Assembly (NCBI RefSeq): GCF_016801985.1
Contig: NZ_JAEVLS010000001.1
Span: 496,001 to 560,000, forward strand
Length of the DNA: 64,000 bases
Origin: Steroidobacter gossypii
GTDB lineage: Bacteria; Pseudomonadota; Gammaproteobacteria; Steroidobacterales; Steroidobacteraceae
Direction of reading: 5' to 3'
Below the pieces are notes generated by a model. That model made no database searches and was not told the origin of the DNA. It was given only the letters and a program-made list of their open reading frames with translations. A program made the translations under genes and the position numbers. Positions 42,323-50,340 of this stretch are shown piece after piece. Positions within the stretch are counted from its first letter, which is position 1; each line of letters starts with the position of its first letter.

Positions 42323-43099
42323 TCAACGCGCGCCGGCTTGGGCGTACTCGTCACGGCGTCGCCACCAGACGTTTTGCTCGTTGCGACCCTTGGGCGCGCG
42401 ATCGAGCCACTGAAACATGCCCCACAATCCGTCGAGACCACGCGCATAGGTGGAATAGGTGTGATAGATGACACCCTTCTCCACCACGAACGCGCTCAAG
42501 CCCGGCCGATCGCGCGCGTAAGTGGCGACATCGGTGCCGCACATGGCCGCGTTGTCAGACACCGGCGGCGGTACTTGAGTGGCCGCATCCATCGCGTGCC
42601 CGTCCCGCTCGAAGTTGTATTCGATAGTGCCTGCACGCTGCTGCTTCTCAGTGAAAGAAACGTTGAAATCGAAGTTGAAGTCGCCACCGTTCGAAGAGAC
42701 CCACGGGAAGGTCCATCCCATGCGGCGCTTGTACGCCTGCAGCTTCGCCAGCGGTGCGCGAGAGACCACGGAGAGCGTGACGTCGTGGTTCGCCAGGTGA
42801 ATCACGTTGCCCGCGAAGCCGTCCGCGACGGCCGAGCAGGACACGCAACCCGCCTTGTAATCCGGCCCGAACATGAAGTGATAGACGAGCAGCTGCGAGC
42901 GGCCTTGAAAAAGATCGGCCAGCGTCGCAACGCCCTCCTCGGTATCGAATCGGTATTCCTTGTCCACCCGCACCCACGGCAGCGCCTGACGTCGCCTGGC
43001 CAGTTCGTCCGCCTGCCGGGTATGCTGCTTCTCCGCCTCGAGCAGATCGAGCCGCGCGGCCAGCCATTCCTGTCGTGTTGCGATCGTATGTGTCGCCAT
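42323..43099 (-). CDS. DUF899 thioredoxin-like protein
   Basis: 258 residues from the ATG at 43099 (GTG just upstream also possible). ELARRRQALPWVRVDKEYRF, LLVYHFMFGPDYKAGCVSCS and LYAYKRRMGW-like LQAYKRRMGWTFPWVSSNGG are DUF899 signatures; the CVSC pair occupies a thioredoxin-like site. Cytoplasmic. Function unknown; the family often adjoins small regulators, and the divergent gene at 43191 is one here. Confidence 0.9.
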   Translation of the reverse strand: MATHTIATRQEWLAARLDLLEAEKQHTRQADELARRRQALPWVRVDKEYRFDTEEGVATLADLFQGRSQLLVYHFMFGPDYKAGCVSCSAVADGFAGNVIHLANHDVTLSVVSRAPLAKLQAYKRRMGWTFPWVSSNGGDFNFDFNVSFTEKQQRAGTIEYNFERDGHAMDAATQVPPPVSDNAAMCGTDVATYARDRPGLSAFVVEKGVIYHTYSTYARGLDGLWGMFQWLDRAPKGRNEQNVWWRRRDEYAQAGAR

Positions 43100-43190
43100 C
43101 ACTGTCTCCGTTGCAAATTCCGCCTCGTTCGTGAGTTAGATTAGGGCAGGGTCGACAGGGCCGGGGAGTGACAAGTGTGACGGGATTCCG

Positions 43191-44411
43191 ATGGACTCGA
43201 TGATCACAGCCGCAGCGCGTGCGCTCGCCGCGGGCGATCCGCTAGGCGCATTGAAGCGAGTCGCCTTGCGCGACGATGCTGCTGCCCTGGCATTGCGAGG
43301 TATTGCCATGGCGCAGCTGGGCGATCTGGTTCGAGCCAAGATGCTGGTGCGAAGCGCGGCTCGTGCGTTCAGCCCCAAGGAAGTGGTCGCCAAAGCGAGA
43401 TGCGTGGTCGCCGAAGCCGAAATCGCCTTCGCGATGCGCGATCTGGGCTGGCCGGAAAAAGCGCTCGATGCCGCTCGCGCAACGCTGGAAGAGCACGGCG
43501 ATCATGCGAACGCCGCGCACGCGCGCTACCTGGCGACGCGTCGTCTGTTGCTGATCGGGCGCATCGACGAGGCAGAACGCACGCTCAACGAATTCGATGC
43601 AGGAAAAATCCCACCGGCTTTGCGAGCCGCGCACGAACTGGTTGTCGCAGGAATTGCCATGCGCCGCCTGCGCACGAAGGACGCTCGAAATGCGCTCGCT
43701 CGAGCCAGGCAAGCGGCGCACCACGCAGGCATCTACGCGCTGACTGCGGAAGTTGAGAGCGCATATAGAACATTGGATACACCCGCCGCGCGTCTGATCG
43801 CACGCGGCGAGGAACGACTGCTCCTGCTGCACGAAGTCGAAACGCTGATGTCCTCGAAGGCGCTGATCGTCGACGCATGCCGCTATGTTGTACGAGACGA
43901 ACGCACGAATGTTTCGCTCGCCACGCGTCCCATCCTCTTTGAACTCGCTTGTGCTCTCGCCGAGGCGTGGCCCGGCGATGCGCCGAGGAATGCACTCATC
44001 GCGCGAGCGTTCAGGACCAGGCATCCGGACGAGACGCACCGAGCGCGATTACGAGTTGAGATGGGACGCCTGCGCAAACTGCTTCGCCCGGTTGCAAGCG
44101 TCAATGCAACGAAGGACGGTTTCTCACTGATGCCGCGTCGAGCACGCGAGGTCGTCGTACTCGCGCGGCCCGTCGCCGAAGAGCACGCCGCGGTGCTCGC
44201 ATTTCTGGCGGACGGCGAATCGTGGTCGAGTTCCGCTCTGGCGCTTGCACTCGGCGCGAGTCAGCGAACCGTGCAGCGGGCGCTGGATTCGCTGGCAGCG
44301 GCCGGCAAAGCGCAGTCGTTCGGTCGCGGCCGAGCACGTCGCTGGATGACGCCGCCCGTGCCCGGATTCACGACCACCTTGTTACTCCCTGCCCCGCTGC
44401 CCGGCGACTAG
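43191..44411 (+). CDS. Helix-turn-helix regulator with TPR-like body
   Basis: 406 residues from the ATG at 43191. The N-terminal two-thirds is Ala-rich helical repeat (ALRGIAMAQLGDLVRAKMLV; ALDAARATLEEHGDHANAAH). The C-terminal part carries a winged-helix region (TRPILFELACALAEAWPGDA; RLRVEMGRLRKLL) and a helix-turn-helix segment (SSSALALALGASQRTVQRAL). It is divergent from DUF899-DUF2182 and probably regulates them, an inference from arrangement. Confidence 0.75.
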   Translation: MDSMITAAARALAAGDPLGALKRVALRDDAAALALRGIAMAQLGDLVRAKMLVRSAARAFSPKEVVAKARCVVAEAEIAFAMRDLGWPEKALDAARATLEEHGDHANAAHARYLATRRLLLIGRIDEAERTLNEFDAGKIPPALRAAHELVVAGIAMRRLRTKDARNALARARQAAHHAGIYALTAEVESAYRTLDTPAARLIARGEERLLLLHEVETLMSSKALIVDACRYVVRDERTNVSLATRPILFELACALAEAWPGDAPRNALIARAFRTRHPDETHRARLRVEMGRLRKLLRPVASVNATKDGFSLMPRRAREVVVLARPVAEEHAAVLAFLADGESWSSSALALALGASQRTVQRALDSLAAAGKAQSFGRGRARRWMTPPVPGFTTTLLLPAPLPGD

Positions 44412-44452
44412 TATGAATCCACACCTCGCATCGATAGCTTCGGAGCAAGATC

Positions 44453-45094
44453 ATGAAAAAATCCACAGCCACCATCCTGCATGAGTACGGCCCTCTCGAG
44501 GGCGTCGAGAACATCGGCGGGGTCACCTACGACGGGCAACAGGTCTGGGCTGCCTGCGGCGACAAACTCGCGGCCATCGACCCTAACACCGGCAAATTGG
44601 TGCGCTCGCTCGACATCGCCGCGCACGCCGGCACGGCGTTCGACGGTCGGCATTTGTTTCAAATCGTGGAGGATCGAATTCAAAAAATCGATCCGAATAC
44701 CGGCGGCGTGCTCGCATCCATTCCCGCCCCCGGTGGCGGTGCCGACTCGGGCCTGGCCTGGGCGGAGGGATCGCTCTGGGTGGGCCAGTATCGCGAACGC
44801 AAGATTCATCAAATCGATCCGGAAACGGGCGCGATCCTGCGCACCATCGAATCCAATCGCTTCGTCACCGGTGTGACCTGGGTGGATGGCGAGCTCTGGC
44901 ATGCCACCTGGGAAGGTGAAGAGAGCGACCTGCGTCGTATCGATCCACGGACTGGGGAAGTGAAGGAGCAGGTCGACATGCCCGCCGGCGTGTTTGTTTC
45001 AGGGCTCGAGTCCGACGGCGCCGATCGCTTCTTCTGCGGCGGTGGGCGCAGCGGGAAAGTACGCGCCATTCGCCGGCCGAAGCGCGGCGCCTAA
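44453..45094 (+). CDS. Beta-propeller (glutamine cyclotransferase/Vgb-like) protein
   Basis: 213 residues from the ATG at 44453. Repeats of about 45 residues: KLAAIDPNTGKLVRSLDI, RIQKIDPNTGGVLASIPA, KIHQIDPETGAILRTIES, LRRIDPRTGEVKEQVDMP, the Asp-Pro-x-Thr-Gly repeat of six-bladed propellers. No signal peptide, so cytoplasmic. Its stop overlaps that of the facing AttH-like gene by three bases. Enzyme activity unknown. Confidence 0.8.
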   Translation: MKKSTATILHEYGPLEGVENIGGVTYDGQQVWAACGDKLAAIDPNTGKLVRSLDIAAHAGTAFDGRHLFQIVEDRIQKIDPNTGGVLASIPAPGGGADSGLAWAEGSLWVGQYRERKIHQIDPETGAILRTIESNRFVTGVTWVDGELWHATWEGEESDLRRIDPRTGEVKEQVDMPAGVFVSGLESDGADRFFCGGGRSGKVRAIRRPKRGA

Positions 45095-46242
45095 AGGCGC
45101 ATCTTCTGTGCGTAGCCGGTCATTTCCAGATAGCCGCGGCCGACCGGTTTACCGTTCTCGAAGGCGCGCACCGCGCCTTCCCAGTAAATCGTGCCGGTGC
45201 TGCCGCTGGCGTCGTTTTCCTGATCGTCCATCAGCGGACGCAGCGTAAAGACGCGGTCGCCGACAGTGACCTGCCATTCGACGGGATATCGAACGCCGGT
45301 GCGTGAGGAGCGCCAGTGACGCAGCGGCTTCCATGCCACCGCCTCGGGTTTGTATGAGATGTCTTCAGCGGCTCCGGCCGGCCGCAGTTTGGCGGCGGCC
45401 CACAGCTCGCTATCCTGCGGGCCGCGCATTTGGAACATCATCAGCGCGCCGCCGTCGTCCAGATTGAGGCCGATCCAGTCCCAGCCCTGAGCGCGTTCGT
45501 CGACGATGGCGCCGGACCATTCATGATCGAACCAGGCGACGCCGCGCACCGTTTGGTCCGCTCCTTCGATGGCGACCCGGCCGGTGACCGCGAGTTGAGG
45601 CAGGCTGTAGTAATAGCTGGCGGAGCCGACGTCGGGACCTTTTTGACTGAAGCCGCGCTCGCCTTGTAACAAGGGCGGCGCCTGCGGCTGCAACTGCAGA
45701 TCGATCTGCAGATCGCCGGTCTTCGCGACGGCAATGTATATATCGCCCTCCCGGCGCAGCCGCCAGTCGTCGATATGAACATCGAGCGAGCCCTCCGCCG
45801 CTTCCGCCAACCCAAAGCCAGCACGGGCGGATTTCTCGTGATGTAACAGCGAGCCGCGTTTCGGATCGCTGACGGCGAGATGAGCGAACAGCACCTGGCG
45901 CAGCGCGAAGCGCGATGGATTGTTCTCGTCGATGCCGGTGCGCGTGCGAAAGAACGTCAGCTGAAAGCCGATCGGATCGCCAGCAGCGCCTTCGAGCCAG
46001 CCGGTGACGTACCACCATTCCGTTCTGAACTGAGGGTGACTGCCTTCGTCGCGAGGAAACTGGATCTCATATCCAGGCACGACCTTGGGGAAAATCACCT
46101 CGGCGCGCAAGCCTGACATCACCAGCGTAGCCACAGCGAATGCTGTGCAGAATCGCGCGGCTAGCCGGGCGATTCTCCGGAGGCCGAGCACACCAAGATC
46201 AGCCGGCGATGAGTAGGCGCGACTGCGGCAGACCGCACGCAT
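45091..46242 (-). CDS. AttH/lipocalin-like secreted protein (COG5621 type)
   Basis: 383 residues from the ATG at 46242, which overlaps the stop of the upstream permease gene (TGATG) and follows GGGAGGA. After a signal peptide (FCTAFAVATLVMSGLRAEV) come FPRDEGSHPQFRTEWWYVTG, FQLTFFRTRTGIDEN and VAWFDHEWSGAIVDERAQGW, the conserved pattern of the AttH/hydroxyneurosporene-synthase-like fold. In many genomes such genes follow FtsX-type ABC genes as here. Function in these clusters is unknown. Confidence 0.88.
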   Translation of the reverse strand: MRAVCRSRAYSSPADLGVLGLRRIARLAARFCTAFAVATLVMSGLRAEVIFPKVVPGYEIQFPRDEGSHPQFRTEWWYVTGWLEGAAGDPIGFQLTFFRTRTGIDENNPSRFALRQVLFAHLAVSDPKRGSLLHHEKSARAGFGLAEAAEGSLDVHIDDWRLRREGDIYIAVAKTGDLQIDLQLQPQAPPLLQGERGFSQKGPDVGSASYYYSLPQLAVTGRVAIEGADQTVRGVAWFDHEWSGAIVDERAQGWDWIGLNLDDGGALMMFQMRGPQDSELWAAAKLRPAGAAEDISYKPEAVAWKPLRHWRSSRTGVRYPVEWQVTVGDRVFTLRPLMDDQENDASGSTGTIYWEGAVRAFENGKPVGRGYLEMTGYAQKMRL

Positions 46243-48797
46243 CACCAATCCTCCCTGACAGCGCGCACGACTTCTCCGCCCATGGCCTGGCGCCCGCTCA
46301 CAACGGCAATGAGCGCGGCCGCACCGATCAGCGCTGCACTCAGCCCCGCGAGCAAACCCAGCGGCGCATGCAAATCCATGCTCCAGTGGAACGACTGCCG
46401 ATTCACCACGTAGATCAAGATCAAACTGATGACTGCGCCGGCGAGCAATCCAACGACCACGCCCAACGTGCCGAGAACCGAGCCCTCGATGGCCAGCATC
46501 CCCGCCACCTGTCGCCGCGTAAAGCCCAGATGGCGCAGCGCGCCGAATTCACTGCGGCGAGCCAGCACCTGAGCGCTGATGCCGGCCGCAATACCGAACA
46601 ATCCAATCGTCACCGCCACCAACTCCAGCAAGTACGTAATCGCAAACGTTCGATCGAACGCCGCCAGCGACAACGCGCGAATCTCACGCGGCGTGCGCAG
46701 ATCGTGCTCGGTGCCTGGCGGCAACAGGTCGCGAATCGCATTTCCTATCGCGGCGATATCGGCCGACTCCTCCAGCCAAAACCACACGGTGTTGATCGCG
46801 CGATCGCCGGTCAGCGCCAGATAGTCGTTCCGATCCATCACGACGGCGCCGTTCTGATGCTCGTAATCTCGCCACACGCCGCGCACTGACGCGGCGACGG
46901 TCTTGCCGCCCAGCGTGAGCTCGATCTGGTCGCCCGGCGAAATCGCAAACAAATCCGCGGCCGCCTCGCTGATCCAGACGGGCAGCGATCCCTCCGGCAC
47001 GTCAGTAGCGGCCGTGCTCATCATCCACAACGCTTCGTCGGGACGCTCGCGATCCAAAGTCCGCGCAATCACAGTGAGCGCCGGCCGGTCGGCCGACAGC
47101 TGCGCGCGAGCGAAACGGCTGTATGCGACATGATCAACCCCCGGCACGCGCGACATCGACTCAGCCAGCCCTTCATCGAGGAAGGCCGATTGCCCCACAT
47201 AGCCCACGCGCACATATAGATCGGCAGGCAACACCTTCTGGGTCCACTGATCGAGCGAATCGCGGAACGACGTGACCATGATGGCCATCGACACCATCAA
47301 GCTGAAGCTGACGATGATGGAAGAAACACTCAAGGTCGCGTAGCGCGCCGTGCCGGAGATCTGCGCGATGGCGATCTCGTATGGAATATGGCTCGAGCGC
47401 GGCGCATGGCGCAGTACGAAGCGAACCACCGACGGCATTGCAATTACACAGGCGATGAGCAACAACGCAATCGCGACGAAACCCGGCAGCGGCAGCCCGG
47501 CGATGGGAGGCAGACTCACCGCGATGGCCGCCAGCACGGTCAACGTCAGGACCGTCCAGCCATGCGGACGAATCTCGCCACTGGTGATGTCGCCTGCTTT
47601 CAGCGCGCTCGCCGTCGGCACACGAGCGGCATCGAGCGCGGGCCGCAGCGCGCCCGCCACGGCCACACCGATGCCCAGCAACGAGAACACCGCGATTTCC
47701 GCGATATGCACATTCAAGCCAGGCGCGAGGCCTCGGAAGTAGCCGGCGCCGAGATCCGCACCCAATGCGCTCAATCCGAGGTTCGCAATCATCACTCCAA
47801 GTACGATCCCAATTGCGGCGCCAAGCACACCGACGATCACGCTGCCCGAGAGCATCAGCAAGAGTTGCTGTGAGCGGGTCACGCCGATGGCATGCATGAC
47901 CGCAAACTCACGACGCCTGCGCAACGCTGCGAGTGACTGCGTTGAGTAAACGAAGAAGCCGCCTGTGAACAACGCGACCAACGCGAGCGCCGTGAGATTG
48001 GATCGGTAGGCACGCGACAGGCGGAGTGCGTCATCGCTCGCTTCCCCTGGCGTCGTGACTTTCACCGAGGCGGGCAATATCGATGTGAGCGCCGCCCTGA
48101 CCTGCTCCGGGCTCGTGCCAGTGGCAAGACGTAAGTTGATGCGAGACAGCTTGCCCAACCTGCCGAACACCCACTGCGCGGTAGCGATGTCGACCACGCC
48201 GCCAAACTCCTGCAAGGCTGCCGGCGGCAACACGCCGGACACGCGCAGTCGCTCGCGTTGCACGCCGACCTGGAACTCGACGAACTCGCCTCGCTCGAGC
48301 TGCAACTCACGGGCTGCGGTGGCGCTGAGCAAAATCGTGCGAGCGTCGAAAGCGCCGGTCGTGTCCTGTTCAGACTCATCGTCTGCGGCTCCGCGCTCGT
48401 CAGCGCCGCCGCTAACAATGGCAGCGGCAAACGCAGGCTGCAGCAGCTGCGAGCGAAAGCCGTCCAGGCCGATCAACGTCAACGCGCCGCGCTCGCCCAC
48501 CAGCTTCGCTTCGACTTCGACCACGGGACTCGCGACGGACACGCCAGGCACGCGCGCCACCATTGGATACAGATCCTCATCGAAGCCTTCGCTGCCGCCT
48601 TCCACGGCCAGGTCGGCCAATCCATAAAGACTGCGCGCAGCGAGAGATATCTCGTCCGCGGCCGAGCGGTTGATCAAATAGATGGCAAGCCCCAGCGCCA
48701 CGCCGAGCGCGATAGCCAGCACCGCGAGCAAGGTGCGCCCGGGTGACCGCCGCATGGGGCCGACGATCGCGGCTTCGATGAGCAGCGAGGGAATCAC
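46242..48797 (-). CDS. FtsX-type ABC transporter permease
   Basis: 851 residues, beginning with a membrane helix (TLLAVLAIALGVALGLAIYL). Eight to ten membrane segments; two FtsX domains (middle ALVALFTGGFFVYSTQSLAA with RREFAVMHAIGVTRSQQLLL; C-terminal TYLLELVAVTIGLFGIAAGI with RRSEFGALRHLGFTRRQVAG) flank periplasmic domains. Such large MacB/LolCDE-type permeases export or extract lipids and peptides rather than import. It pairs with the ATPase upstream (overlapping ATGA at 48794) and the AttH-like protein downstream. Confidence 0.93.
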   Translation of the reverse strand: MIPSLLIEAAIVGPMRRSPGRTLLAVLAIALGVALGLAIYLINRSAADEISLAARSLYGLADLAVEGGSEGFDEDLYPMVARVPGVSVASPVVEVEAKLVGERGALTLIGLDGFRSQLLQPAFAAAIVSGGADERGAADDESEQDTTGAFDARTILLSATAARELQLERGEFVEFQVGVQRERLRVSGVLPPAALQEFGGVVDIATAQWVFGRLGKLSRINLRLATGTSPEQVRAALTSILPASVKVTTPGEASDDALRLSRAYRSNLTALALVALFTGGFFVYSTQSLAALRRRREFAVMHAIGVTRSQQLLLMLSGSVIVGVLGAAIGIVLGVMIANLGLSALGADLGAGYFRGLAPGLNVHIAEIAVFSLLGIGVAVAGALRPALDAARVPTASALKAGDITSGEIRPHGWTVLTLTVLAAIAVSLPPIAGLPLPGFVAIALLLIACVIAMPSVVRFVLRHAPRSSHIPYEIAIAQISGTARYATLSVSSIIVSFSLMVSMAIMVTSFRDSLDQWTQKVLPADLYVRVGYVGQSAFLDEGLAESMSRVPGVDHVAYSRFARAQLSADRPALTVIARTLDRERPDEALWMMSTAATDVPEGSLPVWISEAAADLFAISPGDQIELTLGGKTVAASVRGVWRDYEHQNGAVVMDRNDYLALTGDRAINTVWFWLEESADIAAIGNAIRDLLPPGTEHDLRTPREIRALSLAAFDRTFAITYLLELVAVTIGLFGIAAGISAQVLARRSEFGALRHLGFTRRQVAGMLAIEGSVLGTLGVVVGLLAGAVISLILIYVVNRQSFHWSMDLHAPLGLLAGLSAALIGAAALIAVVSGRQAMGGEVVRAVREDW

Positions 48798-49483
48798 GAC
48801 CGAGGGTGAGTGGCTGCAGCTCGTGGCGCCAGTCCGTGTCTGGAAAGTTGCAGGATGCGATCTGTAGTGGTCGCAGCGAGTTCCGAATGCGTGACGAGGA
48901 TACCCGCCGCGTTGTCACGCTTGAGCTGAGCAGCCAACAGTTCGAGCACTTCAGCCGCGGAGTCCGCGTCGAGATTGCCAGTAGGCTCGTCGGCCAGAAC
49001 CAATGCCGGACGATGCGCCAATGCACGAGCGACGGCGACTCGTTGCATCTCGCCACCCGACAGTTGTGAAGGAGACGCATCGGCGCGCTCCAGCATGCCC
49101 ACGGCGTCCAGCAATTCGCGCACGCGATCCGCCGCTTCGCGACCTTGCCGACCGTTCAGCGCCAGCGGCAACGCGACGTTCCGCTCGACACTGAGATGCG
49201 GCAACAAATGAAACGCCTGAAACACGAAGCCCATGCGCGCCCGACGCAAGCGCGTGCGCGCATCGTCGTCAAGCGCGCTGATGTCACGACCGTCGAGCGA
49301 GATGCGCCCCGTGTCCGGAGTGTCGAGTCCGGCAATCAGATTGAGCAGCGTCGATTTGCCCGTGCCGGACTCGCCCATGACGGCGACGTACTCGCCCGCC
49401 GCGAGCTGCAACGAAACGCCACCGAGTACCCGTCTGGGTGGCGGTCCGCCGAAGGACTTGCTGATGTTCTCGACCTGTAACAT
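48794..49483 (-). CDS. ABC transporter ATPase (LolD/MacB type)
   Basis: 229 residues. Walker [11 protein letters not shown]-loop [18 protein letters not shown], signature [15 protein letters not shown], Walker [14 protein letters not shown], switch His in ILVTHSELA. This is the LolD/FtsE/MacB subfamily. First gene of the ATPase-permease-AttH operon. Confidence 0.94.
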   Translation of the reverse strand: MLQVENISKSFGGPPPRRVLGGVSLQLAAGEYVAVMGESGTGKSTLLNLIAGLDTPDTGRISLDGRDISALDDDARTRLRRARMGFVFQAFHLLPHLSVERNVALPLALNGRQGREAADRVRELLDAVGMLERADASPSQLSGGEMQRVAVARALAHRPALVLADEPTGNLDADSAAEVLELLAAQLKRDNAAGILVTHSELAATTTDRILQLSRHGLAPRAAATHPRS

Positions 49484-49504
49484 CGCGGGCGCGACGCCTC
49501 GCGA

Positions 49505-50179
49505 TCAGAACGCGATGGTGAGGCCGAGCGCCGCGTGATATTGCAGCAGGGTGTCCGACTTGGTCCGGATGGCGCACGCACCGCCGCCTTCGTCGGACAC
49601 ACAAAAAATGTTGCCGTCAGTGTCGAGCAACGAGACGAACGCGCGGACATCGAAGCGCACGCCGATACGTTCGGTAATCGGCACTTTGACGCCGGTGCCG
49701 ACCGTGAACGCGAACTTGGTTTCGTCATCCAGCCCGGACTGGTCGGGGCTGAACCTTGCCGCGCCCACGGTGAGACCGAAGTATGGGATCACGCGCTTGG
49801 CATCGGGATTGCTGACCGTGCCGCCGATCTGCAGGTATTGCACATCCAGGTCCAGAGGAATGGCGCCGCCGATCTCGCTGCTCTGCTGGACATACAGCAA
49901 CTCGTAATGTCGCCATTGGTCGGCGGCGGCGTTGAAGATCACGCCGAAGTCGTTGTCCTCTTCGATGTCGCGATCGGTGTTGCTGGCCGGGTCTTCGAAT
50001 TCGCCGCCGGCCATGTAGCCGAAGAACGGGGTGATCTCGTAGTTGGGATAGTCATCGACCGGCGCTTGCGCGGCGGCCGTCCCGGCCACCGCCAGCAGCG
50101 TTACGCCAAGCGCGGCGCGCATCGCGACGCGCGCGGAAAACTGTCGTGGAAAGAACCACTTACCAATATGCCAATGCAT
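49505..50179 (-). CDS. Outer-membrane beta-barrel protein
   Basis: 224 residues from the ATG at 50179, with AAGGAG upstream. Signal peptide (ALGVTLLAVAGTAAAQA), then alternating amphipathic strands (YEITPFFGYMAGGEFED; VIPYFGLTVGAARFSPD; VRFDVRAFVSLLDTDGN) and a terminal Phe (LGLTIAF), the outer-membrane insertion signal. Size fits an eight-stranded barrel of the OmpW/Ail class. It ends 21 bases upstream of the ATPase gene and could be co-transcribed with it. Confidence 0.85.
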   Translation of the reverse strand: MHWHIGKWFFPRQFSARVAMRAALGVTLLAVAGTAAAQAPVDDYPNYEITPFFGYMAGGEFEDPASNTDRDIEEDNDFGVIFNAAADQWRHYELLYVQQSSEIGGAIPLDLDVQYLQIGGTVSNPDAKRVIPYFGLTVGAARFSPDQSGLDDETKFAFTVGTGVKVPITERIGVRFDVRAFVSLLDTDGNIFCVSDEGGGACAIRTKSDTLLQYHAALGLTIAF

Positions 50180-50340
50180 AGCCTAAAGACTCCTTCGGGA
50201 AGGCCGGCGCGGCGACCGGACTTGCAGTCGCGCGGCTTACGTTAACATGTCGCAGGTCGATTGCCTGAACGACGCTCACCTCACGCTATTCGCAGCCGCC
50301 GTGCAAACGGTCGCGGCCCAGTGACGCAACGAAGCCAAAC